This document shows positions 1-4,568 of a DNA stretch of 6,432 bases, piece by piece (within the stretch, counting starts at the first letter, position 1; each line of letters begins with the position of its first letter). This stretch comes from Thiobacillus sp. UBA6205. GTDB lineage: Bacteria > Pseudomonadota > Gammaproteobacteria > Burkholderiales > Thiobacillaceae. The notes beneath the pieces are model-generated. The model saw nothing but the letters and a program-made list of their open reading frames with translations, ran no database searches and was not told the origin of the DNA. The stretch covers positions 1 through 6,432 of the forward strand of contig DISR01000043.1 of assembly GCA_002421825.1 (NCBI GenBank). Reading direction: 5' to 3'. A program made the position numbers and the translations under genes.

Positions 1-239
1 ATGGCGAGGTAGGTGTTCCCGGCCGCATCGGCAAATACCGTTGCCGAGAGGCCGTTGGTATCGTCGTTGTATTGGTCGACGACGGTGTAAGTCTCGGCAA
101 ACTGTTCGGCTTGTTTAAGAGCCATTCCTTTACCGTTATCTTGTAAAGCCCCTATATCTGGAGGCAAACCAGGAGTAAGAGTTGCATAAGCGGCAAGAGC
201 AAGTTCAGCTTGTTGGAGATACTCATTGGTAGTGTACAC
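1..239 (-). CDS. N-terminus of a lipase-like alpha/beta-hydrolase (partial, runs off left edge)
   Basis: The minus-strand frame is open from a GTG at 239-237 to the window edge, giving 79 codons. It begins M(V)YTTNEYLQQAELALAAYA and reaches NGLSATVFADAAGNTYLA. A GAGGAG ribosome-binding site at 250-245 lies 5 nt upstream of the GTG, and no other start fits so well. The final segment resembles the strand leading into the conserved xLAIRGT stretch found at the start of the hydrolase domain in large lipase-like (Mbeg1/DUF2974-like) proteins, many of which carry RTX repeats; this is recalled family knowledge. There is no signal peptide, consistent with export by a type I or type VI route rather than Sec, but that is inference. 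The catalytic Ser-Asp-His residues would lie outside the window. The gene follows the lipoprotein gene at 242-754, and its ribosome-binding site is inside that gene's last codons, so the two are probably translated together. Confidence 0.68.
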   Translation of the reverse strand, partial: MYTTNEYLQQAELALAAYATLTPGLPPDIGALQDNGKGMALKQAEQFAETYTVVDQYNDDTNGLSATVFADAAGNTYLA

Positions 240-241
240 AG

Positions 242-754
242 CTACTCCTCATCGTTAGATGGAACAAACAGCTTCTTCAACAATGCATTAACCCCTGCTT
301 CAGCAAATGTTGGGCAGTTGAAGCCTGACTCATACCAGGGTCCGGGCAAATCACCACCACCACGACCATATAGAATCGTTTCACCTAGGAGTTTTCCATC
401 GCTGCGGCGAAATACTTGGTAGTGTTGGCGCGACATCTCAGGATTGCCTTTGAGGTAGTAGTAAACGCTCTGCTTAAGTAGATATTCCTGCCCTAATGCA
501 TTTTCTTCTTGTGTTGGTTTGTAGAAGTTGATGAAATGCTGCCGCTTATCAAACTTCCCCGGCGGCAACTTCACCGTCTCATACACCTTCACGCCACCAT
601 CGATGGCACAGAACCGCCTTACCTCTGCATCCAGTTCTTCCTTGCTTGACCCGCTCGCGCAAGCCGACAAACCGGGCAGCAGGATCAATAACGAAATCAG
701 CATCCTCATGCGCTTGGAACAACCAGGCATCAAAGGGGGCAGCTTCGTTAACAT
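242..754 (-). CDS. small outer-membrane-type lipoprotein of unknown function, paired with the downstream hydrolase
   Basis: This 170-residue protein starts at ATG 754. It has a basic n-region (KRMR), a hydrophobic stretch MLISLLILLPG and the lipobox LSAC, with the lipidated Cys at residue 32. The mature part has an RRFCAIDGGVKVYETV segment, a conserved-looking PEMSRQHYQVFRRSDGKLLGE block and a Cys near the C-terminus (GFNCP). I recall similar 150-170 residue betaproteobacterial lipoproteins beside lipase-like genes, but they carry no assigned function. The start is uncertain. ATG 754 has a modest GTGAG six bases upstream; ATG 730, 709 and 703 lack a ribosome-binding site, although 709 would give a more typical 16-residue signal peptide. 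The GTG of the next gene lies only 2 nt past this stop codon. Codon use is more AT-rich than in genes to the right. A role as immunity protein or secretion partner of the hydrolase is inference only. Confidence 0.8.
   Translation of the reverse strand: MLTKLPPLMPGCSKRMRMLISLLILLPGLSACASGSSKEELDAEVRRFCAIDGGVKVYETVKLPPGKFDKRQHFINFYKPTQEENALGQEYLLKQSVYYYLKGNPEMSRQHYQVFRRSDGKLLGETILYGRGGGDLPGPWYESGFNCPTFAEAGVNALLKKLFVPSNDEE
245..250 (-). promoter_or_regulatory. ribosome-binding site of the hydrolase gene, inside the lipoprotein stop region
   Basis: GAGGAG encodes the last two Glu codons of the lipoprotein and sits 5 nt before the GTG at 239. It decides that GTG as the start and indicates translational coupling of the two genes. 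Confidence 0.7.
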
Positions 755-761
755 TTTTATC

Positions 762-809
762 TCACGAACCAAAGGCAACCAAAGGGGTCAGCATCAATAT
801 TGTTTTCAT
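762..809 (-). other. possible 15-codon leader ORF upstream of the lipoprotein gene
   Basis: An ATG at 809-807 directly follows the GGAGAG-rich tandem repeat, which could serve as a strong ribosome-binding site. The frame encodes MKTILMLTPLVAFGS and stops with TGA at 764-762, 7 nt before the lipoprotein ATG. It looks like the start of a signal peptide cut short. It could be a chance ORF in mobile-element flank, or a leader whose translation passes ribosomes to the lipoprotein start. There is no homology evidence. Confidence 0.2.
767..785. repeat. 10-bp direct repeat (AACCAAAGG twice)
   Basis: AACCAAAGG occurs at 767-775 and 777-785 with one C between, and runs into AAAGGGGTCA at 781-790. On the minus strand this reads TGACCCCTTTGG, shortly downstream of the RAYT C-terminus. 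I recall GGGGTCA-type sequences at the boundaries of RAYT/REP elements, so this may be the outer end of the degraded element. Confidence 0.45.
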
Positions 810-834
810 CTCTCCTCTCCTCTCCTCTCCTCTC
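810..834. repeat. pentanucleotide tandem repeat, five copies (TCTCC / GGAGA)
   Basis: Five uninterrupted 5-bp units occupy 810-834, overlapping the stop codon of the RAYT remnant. A short perfect tract like this can change copy number by polymerase slippage. On the minus strand the unit is purine-rich (GGAGA) and resembles repeated Shine-Dalgarno sequence. Confidence 0.85.
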
Positions 835-1063
835 AAAATCCAAATCCTGTTTGCTCTTCTCTTTCCGAAAAGCTCGGCGCCTTTACCTTCCGCGGCCTGC
901 TACGCCTGCCCTGCACACGCCTCATCCCCGTTGCCGCACAAATCAGTTCCTTGAAACGCTCTTTGCCCAAAGGCTTGCCCTGGGCAATCGCCAATCGAAT
1001 GTCGGCGATCACTTCTTCACAAACTTCGCCGACCAGGGAACTGCTGCCACGCCATTGATACAC
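833..1063 (-). pseudogene. C-terminal remnant of a REP-associated tyrosine transposase (RAYT, IS200/Y1 family)
   Basis: The 76-codon open frame from GTG 1063 carries a RAYT-like tail. A VCEEVIADIRLAIAQGKPLG segment is followed by ERFK, then TG.RR and a basic RRSRPRK tract, ending EEQTGFGF-stop. The pattern of IR, then LG.(E/D)RF, then a GRR/GRPRK-like basic end is typical of the last 60-70 residues of RAYT proteins, which normally exceed 200 residues. The part that should hold the HUH motif and the catalytic Tyr is missing: the frame meets a TAA at 1084-1082, and the residues before VCEEV no longer look like the family. It is therefore a truncated, inactive remnant. RAYT enzymes act on single-stranded REP hairpins. 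No intact REP hairpin was recognised here. Confidence 0.75.
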
Positions 1064-1119
1064 ATCCCGGATACTTGCAGCTTACCCATGCCCTTCAATC
1101 CCCACATCGGGAAAATTAC
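1064..1119. other. short intergenic stretch between RAYT remnant and regulator gene
   Basis: These bases lie downstream of the LuxR-type gene. The only structure is a weak CCCGATGTGGG-type inverted repeat at about 1101-1111 without a following T-run, so no terminator is called. Confidence 0.4.
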
Positions 1120-1548
1120 CTATATTTCCGGCTCGGGCTTGATCAAAATTTCGCCAGTTGGCCATGGAGTCGTATCTTTACAAGCACACGCCTGAATTCG
1201 CACATCATCCAATGTGCCCTTGACGGTTCGCCGAATCAGGATCGCCTTGTCGTTGTCGCCCCGGCGCCTGCCAAACAGGATGGGGGGCGCATCGCTGACC
1301 CTCATCTCGATCTGTCTTGCCACCAAGGCCTTGGCCACTGCATGCGTCCGGTTTCTGGCGTCGAGCTTTTGCATGATGCTGCCGACGTGATGACTGACAG
1401 TTTTGACGCTGATCGCGAGGTCAAGGGAAATTTCCCTGTCGCTTTTGCCCAGCGCGAGATTTCTCAGTATCTGTATTTCGCGAGATGTGAGGCTCGCACA
1501 TGCACACAAAGACACCGCAGCCAGTCCATGGCTTGAAGCACGTTTCAT
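1120..1548 (-). CDS. stand-alone LuxR/GerE-type HTH transcriptional regulator with two CxC motifs
   Basis: The product is a 142-residue DNA-binding protein. Residues 20-75 form a clear LuxR-type helix-turn-helix: LTSREIQIL, then GKSDREIS, then the recognition helix SVKTVSHHVGSIMQKL and the ARNRTHAV tail. No receiver, PAS or autoinducer-binding domain precedes it. About 65 residues follow the HTH and match nothing I know. All four cysteines lie in two CxC motifs, C15/C17 just before the HTH and C121/C123 near the C-terminus, which suggests metal, Fe-S or redox sensing (inference). The start is ATG 1548, because GGAGG lies 4 nt upstream. The same frame is open to 1674, but that extension has no such site and no family-like sequence. 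The gene diverges from the APH/P-loop gene across a 134-bp intergenic region and may control it or itself. The target is unknown. Confidence 0.82.
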   Translation of the reverse strand: MKRASSHGLAAVSLCACASLTSREIQILRNLALGKSDREISLDLAISVKTVSHHVGSIMQKLDARNRTHAVAKALVARQIEMRVSDAPPILFGRRRGDNDKAILIRRTVKGTLDDVRIQACACKDTTPWPTGEILIKPEPEI

Positions 1549-1682
1549 GATTCCTCCATTTTTTGTATTCCCTGGCATTGCGCCGGGATTTATTGAGGGA
1601 AGTAGACTATTTAAAGCTGGACGGCTCAATACAACTGAAGTAATAGATTTCTTGAACAAACAAGTTATCCACATTCAATAAA
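1549..1682. promoter_or_regulatory. divergent AT-rich intergenic region containing a DnaA box
   Basis: This 134-bp region separates two divergent genes and must hold both promoters. I see no convincing sigma70 pair. It contains the LuxR-type gene's ribosome-binding site (GGAGG on the minus strand at about 1553-1557), a small imperfect GC hairpin near 1570-1588 (CCCTGGC...GCCGGG) and a perfect DnaA box at 1665-1673. The plus-strand gene start at 1683 has no recognisable Shine-Dalgarno sequence. Confidence 0.5.
1665..1673 (+). promoter_or_regulatory. perfect DnaA box 1 (TTATCCACA)
   Basis: The sequence matches the strict 9-mer consensus TTATNCACA in its high-affinity form. It ends 9 nt before the start codon of the APH/P-loop gene and is in the same orientation as box 2. 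Confidence 0.6.
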
Positions 1683-3191
1683 ATGAATACGTTACGAACT
1701 TTTATCCACAGCTTGCTCACACCAGACAGCTACGACCACCCCACCGATACCATCCGGGTGATCGAAACCCACATCTCCTGGGTGCTGCTTACCGGCGAGT
1801 TCGCCTACAAGATCAAGAAGCCGCTCGATCTCGGCTTTCTCGATTTCAGCACGCTGGACAAGCGGCTCGCTGCCTGCCGCGAGGAGGTACGGCTGAACCG
1901 GCGGCTGGCGCCGGACATATATATAGGTGTGGTGCCGATTACCGGCACGCCGGAGGTGCCGCGCGTGAATGGCGAGGGCGCGCCGTTCGAGTATGCGGTG
2001 AAGATGCGCCAGTTTCCGGCGGAGGCCACGCTCGACCGGCTGGATGCCGAGGGCGGGCTGATGGCGCGGCACATCGAGAGCATTGCCGCCACCCTCGCCC
2101 GCTTCCATCTGGAGGGCTGCGCGATTGCCGAAGAAGACAGCCCCTGGGGCACACCCGAAGCGGTGTGGAAGCCGGTGGCACAGAACTTCGCGCAGATTGC
2201 GGCGCATCTCGATGACCCGAGCGACCGCGCGCTGCTCGGCACTTTGCAGCGCTGGAGCGAGAGCGAACACGCCCGCCTCGCGCCCTTGATGGCGGCACGG
2301 AAACAAAACGATTTCGTGCGCGAATGCCACGGCGATCTGCACTTGGGCAACCTGGCCTGGGTGGACGGCAGGCTGCTGGTGTTCGACTGCATCGAGTTCA
2401 ACCCCGCGCTTTCCTGGATCGACATCCAGTCTGAAATCGCTTTCTTCTACATGGACCTCTTGCAGCGCGGCCATGACGAGTGGGCCTGGCTGTTCCTCAA
2501 TCTGTGGCTGGGCGAGACCGGCGATTACGCGGGCCTGGCGCTGTTGCGCTATTACGCGGCGTACCGCGCCATGGTGCGCGCCAAGGTGGCGGCCATCCGC
2601 ATGGCGCAGTTGTCCGGTGCCGAGCGCGAGACAGCCTTGAAGGAAGTGCGCACGCTGCTGGAGCTGGCGATGAAGCTGACGGATTCGATGCGCGTCAGCC
2701 TGAGCATTACCCACGGCCTCTCCGGCTCGGGCAAGAGCACGGTTACGCGCGAGTTGATGCAACAGCCGGGCGCGATCAGGATCCGCTCCGACATCGAGCG
2801 CAAGCGCATGGCCGGGCTGGCCGCGCTGGCGAAAAGCAATTCCGGCGTCGGGGAAAAGCTCTATGCCGCCGACGCCACGCGGCAAACCTATGCCCGCCTG
2901 GCCGAGCTGGCCGGCATGCTGCTCGATGCCGGCTGGCCGGTGATCGTCGATGCCACATTCCTCGCGCGCTGGCAGCGCGACCTGCTGCGCACGGTGGCAA
3001 AAGACCGGGCCGTCGAATTCCGCATCCTGGATTTCCCGGTGCCGATCGAGACGCTCAAGCAACGCATCGTGCAGCGCGCACGCTCGGGCAACGATGCCTC
3101 CGAGGCCGACCTCGCGGTGCTGCAGCATCAGCTAGACACCGAAGAGCCGCTCGGCAGCGACGAACAGACCGTGGTCGAGCCGGCCGCTTGA
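1683..3191 (+). CDS. bifunctional aminoglycoside-phosphotransferase-like / P-loop kinase protein
   Basis: This 502-residue protein has two kinase-like halves. The N-terminal half (about 1-330) has the APH/protein-kinase fold: a lysine-rich YKIKKP strand around K43-K46, the Brenner motif HGDLHLGN at 216-223 with catalytic-type D218, and a metal-binding-type VFDCIEF with D235. The C-terminal half (about 338-500) is a P-loop kinase of the AAA_33/zeta-toxin-like type. Its Walker A is GLSGSGKST at 345-353, followed by IRSDIERKR and a VIVDATF Walker-B-like strand. This architecture is a known widespread family, usually annotated as APH plus ATP-binding protein (COG2187 joined to COG0645). Its substrate is unknown, and real antibiotic resistance should not be assumed. 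Both active sites look intact. The start at 1683 matches the family's N-terminus (SLLTPDSYDHP follows) although no ribosome-binding site is seen. It converges with the small ORF ending at 3205. Confidence 0.9.
   Translation: MNTLRTFIHSLLTPDSYDHPTDTIRVIETHISWVLLTGEFAYKIKKPLDLGFLDFSTLDKRLAACREEVRLNRRLAPDIYIGVVPITGTPEVPRVNGEGAPFEYAVKMRQFPAEATLDRLDAEGGLMARHIESIAATLARFHLEGCAIAEEDSPWGTPEAVWKPVAQNFAQIAAHLDDPSDRALLGTLQRWSESEHARLAPLMAARKQNDFVRECHGDLHLGNLAWVDGRLLVFDCIEFNPALSWIDIQSEIAFFYMDLLQRGHDEWAWLFLNLWLGETGDYAGLALLRYYAAYRAMVRAKVAAIRMAQLSGAERETALKEVRTLLELAMKLTDSMRVSLSITHGLSGSGKSTVTRELMQQPGAIRIRSDIERKRMAGLAALAKSNSGVGEKLYAADATRQTYARLAELAGMLLDAGWPVIVDATFLARWQRDLLRTVAKDRAVEFRILDFPVPIETLKQRIVQRARSGNDASEADLAVLQHQLDTEEPLGSDEQTVVEPAA
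1702..1710 (+). promoter_or_regulatory. perfect DnaA box 2 (TTATCCACA), inside codons 7-10
   Basis: This is a second identical 9-mer, starting 37 bp after the first and in direct orientation. It lies within the coding sequence of the APH/P-loop gene, where it encodes part of FIHS. Two perfect copies within 46 bp are unlikely by chance in a GC-rich window of this length. Confidence 0.55.
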
Positions 3192-3204
3192 TGCCGCCCC
3201 GCTG

Positions 3205-3381
3205 CTACATGGGGGCGACGATATTCCCGCAGGCGACGTAAACCTGGACTTCGGCGGCGCTCTTGTACACGTTGATCGCCGCTTTTTCTCCGAGGATGGT
3301 ATCCAGCGGCGCCGGCAGCATGGTGACGGAGCGCCCGAGCTTCACGGCCTCGAGCGGCCACTTCGGCGCCTTGTCCAGCAT
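3205..3381 (-). CDS. 58-residue hypothetical small protein with strong ribosome-binding site
   Basis: The protein starts at ATG 3381 (MLDKAPKWPLEAVKLGRS...) and ends ACGNIVAPM before TAG at 3207-3205. A GGAGG at 3393-3389 lies exactly 7 nt upstream, and codons in this frame end mostly in G or C as in real genes of this genome. There is no signal peptide or membrane segment, one Cys near the C-terminus, and no family I recognise. Its first 40 bases overlap, in another frame, the end of the ORF at 3342-3692. It may be a separate, coupled small gene, or the true C-terminus of that ORF joined by a frameshift. It converges on the APH/P-loop gene with 13 nt between the two stop codons. Confidence 0.5.
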   Translation of the reverse strand: MLDKAPKWPLEAVKLGRSVTMLPAPLDTILGEKAAINVYKSAAEVQVYVACGNIVAPM

Positions 3382-3692
3382 GTCGCAGCCTCCAAGATGG
3401 AATGAGCAGCTTGTGCGACCCCGGCTGGCGCATTGGCAAGATCGATGATGGGCCGAGCCTGCTTGCCTTCCGGCATCAGGGTTGCGGAACCGTTCTGCCC
3501 GGAATTGTTCTGGGCGCCAGGCTTGACGGTAATGGCATCGGCGAGGGCGGGCGGGCGGGCGGCTAAACCGACACCGATGGAGGGGAATTGTCCTTTGTCT
3601 ATACTGACTTGCGGTGCGCTTTTCGGCGACATGCACCCAGCCGGCGCAGCCGCGCATAAACACAATCAGAGGGGGAACCCGTTGCTCTTCAT
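3342..3692 (-). pseudogene. probably broken gene for a small exported protein
   Basis: The minus-strand frame starts ATG AAG AGC (3692) but hits TGA at codon 9 (3668-3666). It then continues open as LCLCAAAPAGC, which resembles the end of a signal peptide with a weak lipobox-like PAGC, and on through QVSIDKGQFPSIGVG and MPEGKQARPIIDLANAPAG to a stop at 3342. Codon choice in the middle (many GCC, CTG, ATC, AAC) looks like real coding sequence, whereas the other two minus frames give Arg/Cys-rich translations. The tail after LEAA (CWTRRRSGRSRP) looks out of frame, and sensible sequence resumes in the frame of the 58-residue ORF. The nonsense codon near the start, a probable frameshift near 3380-3395 and the lack of a ribosome-binding site suggest decay. 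Starts at TTG 3665 or ATG 3632 would rescue only part of it. No family is recognised. Confidence 0.38.
3545..3562. repeat. tetranucleotide tract, 4.5 copies of GGGC
   Basis: An uninterrupted (GGGC)4GG tract lies inside the broken minus-strand ORF, where it reads as Ala/Arg/Pro codons. A unit length not divisible by three means that copy-number slippage would shift the frame. Confidence 0.7.
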
Positions 3693-3694
3693 CC

Positions 3695-3703
3695 AAAAGG
3701 AGG
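3695..3703 (+). promoter_or_regulatory. strong ribosome-binding site of the secreted-protein gene
   Basis: AAAAGGAGG lies 7 nt before the ATG at 3711, close to a perfect match to the 16S rRNA 3' end. This implies efficient translation and fixes the start. Confidence 0.85.
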
Positions 3704-3710
3704 TTTCACC

Positions 3711-4055
3711 ATGAACAGGAAATATCTTCTTGCCACGGCCGTCATCAGCCTCTTCGCCGCCAGTTCATCCATGGCGTTCGCCCAGGGCGGCGTAAAAATC
3801 CAGTCGCCGGCAAACGGCGCCACGCTGGATGCGCTGGACGAAAACCGCCTGGTTTACGAAGTCGAGCCGGGGCCGCGCGGCGACCACGTGCACGTCTACG
3901 TCGACAACAAGGAAGTCGGCATCCTGCGCAAGCTCAAGGGCAGCTACCTGCTGGAAAGCATGGCGGCCGGCAAGCGCAACATCTGCGTGAAAGTGGTGAA
4001 CAAGGCCCACGTGCCGATCGGCGTCGAGCAGTGCGTGCAGGTCACGGTGAACTAG
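3711..4055 (+). CDS. small secreted periplasmic protein, predicted beta-rich
   Basis: This 114-residue protein has a classic Sec signal peptide: MNRKYLLATAVISLFAASSS followed by MAFAQ, with likely cleavage after AFA (residue 24) or AQ. The mature part of about 90 residues alternates short strands, with a SPANGATLDA opening, a GDHVHVYVDNKEVG hairpin, a KLKGSYLLESM stretch and a C-terminal NICVKVVNKAHVPIGVEQCVQV block whose two cysteines could form a disulfide. The opening resembles Ig-like or CopC-like periplasmic beta-sandwich proteins, but I do not recognise a named family. The HVH pair could bind a metal (inference). It has a near-ideal ribosome-binding site, and its stop codon lies 2 nt before the GTG of the membrane-protein gene, so the two form an operon and probably work together at the inner membrane. 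Confidence 0.85.
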   Translation: MNRKYLLATAVISLFAASSSMAFAQGGVKIQSPANGATLDALDENRLVYEVEPGPRGDHVHVYVDNKEVGILRKLKGSYLLESMAAGKRNICVKVVNKAHVPIGVEQCVQVTVN

Positions 4056-4057
4056 TT

Positions 4058-4468
4058 GTGCAGCCGGAAAACCTTGCCTACGCCCTGACCCAGGTCGTGC
4101 ACAACTTCGGCGCCGCCGCACTCATCGGCGGCACGGTGTTCTGGTTGTGGCCGACGCCCAGGCAGGAGCATGCCCGCGCCTTCGCCTGGATCATCCTCGC
4201 CGCCTGGTGCGCGCAGGTCGCCAGCGGCATCCTGTTCGGCCTGACCAGCCTTCACTACTACGGCGAAACGCCGGATCTCAGTGCCGTGGCCATGGTTGCG
4301 CTCGTCATCAAGGTATGCTCGGCCGCGGCCGGGTTCCTGCTGGGCGCGAGGTATCTGGCACGCGGCAAGGATTGGGGCCAGGGGCAGGTGAAGCAGCTTT
4401 TTCAGGCGGAAGCCGGACTGGCTGCGCTGGCGTTGACGGCCGCAGCCTTTCTGCGGTGGTTTTCCTGA
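4058..4468 (+). CDS. four-helix inner-membrane protein, CopD-like in size and topology
   Basis: This 136-residue protein starts at GTG 4058 (MQPENLAYALTQVVHNFG). The GTG follows the upstream stop codon by 2 nt, and a GGTGA site 7 nt before it lies within the end of the upstream gene. Four hydrophobic segments are visible: about 6-28, 38-62, 74-97 and 112-132. A His in the first helix (VVHNFG, H15) and Gly/Ala-rich helices recall CopD-type or haem-associated membrane domains, but the similarity is too weak for a firm name. An open frame upstream to 3614 is a shadow of the preceding gene. Two Cys (in AAWCAQ and KVCSAA) fall within the helices. The pairing with a secreted beta-rich protein suggests a membrane anchor or transporter with a periplasmic partner (inference). 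Confidence 0.78.
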   Translation: MQPENLAYALTQVVHNFGAAALIGGTVFWLWPTPRQEHARAFAWIILAAWCAQVASGILFGLTSLHYYGETPDLSAVAMVALVIKVCSAAAGFLLGARYLARGKDWGQGQVKQLFQAEAGLAALALTAAAFLRWFS

Positions 4469-4535
4469 GCGTCTTCAACAGCTAACGAGATACTCCTGCA
4501 TCGCCATATGAAGGGCGAAGCCCGCTTGCAGCCGG

Positions 4536-4541
4536 TATAAT
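4536..4541 (+). promoter_or_regulatory. sigma70-type -10 box of mfd, inside an inverted repeat
   Basis: A perfect TATAAT lies 27 nt before the mfd ATG, predicting a leader of roughly 20 nt. It is flanked exactly by GCCGG (4531-4535) and CCGGC (4542-4546). No good -35 box is present at the expected distance (4513-4518 reads GGCGAA) and there is no TGN extension, so an activator may be needed or the promoter may be weak. Confidence 0.55.
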
Positions 4542-4568
4542 CCGGCCTTCGCAGTGTTTTTGCCTTCC

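Noticed and set aside
1549..1674. 42-residue N-terminal extension of the LuxR-type regulator
   Set aside because: It is in frame and open, but ATG 1548 has a clear GGAGG site and the extension would occupy the divergent promoter region.
1653..1681. Possible sigma70 promoter TTGAAC-17 nt-TCAATA for the APH gene
   Set aside because: The -10 match is poor (2 of 6), and it would place the transcription start inside the coding sequence.
1692..3128. A 478-codon minus-strand ORF antisense to the APH/P-loop gene
   Set aside because: It is a His/Arg/Gln-rich translation with no family features. The plus-strand frame has intact kinase motifs, so this is a GC-driven shadow.
3597..3605. TATACT at 3600-3605 as -10 box for the secreted-protein gene
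   Set aside because: There is no matching -35 box, and the upstream TG is one base out for an extended -10. It is only a weak candidate.
3433..3714. A 93-codon plus-strand ORF upstream of the secreted-protein gene
   Set aside because: It has no ribosome-binding site and unremarkable codon use, and it ends over the ribosome-binding site and start of the next gene. The minus frame looks more like coding sequence.
3614..4057. N-terminal extension of the membrane-protein ORF back to 3614
   Set aside because: The extension is an Arg-rich shadow across the signal peptide gene. GTG 4058 with an upstream GGTGA fits the operon layout.
4513..4523. GGGCGAAGCCC hairpin between the membrane-protein gene and mfd as a terminator
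   Set aside because: The stem is only 4 bp and no T-run follows, so a rho-independent terminator is not supported.
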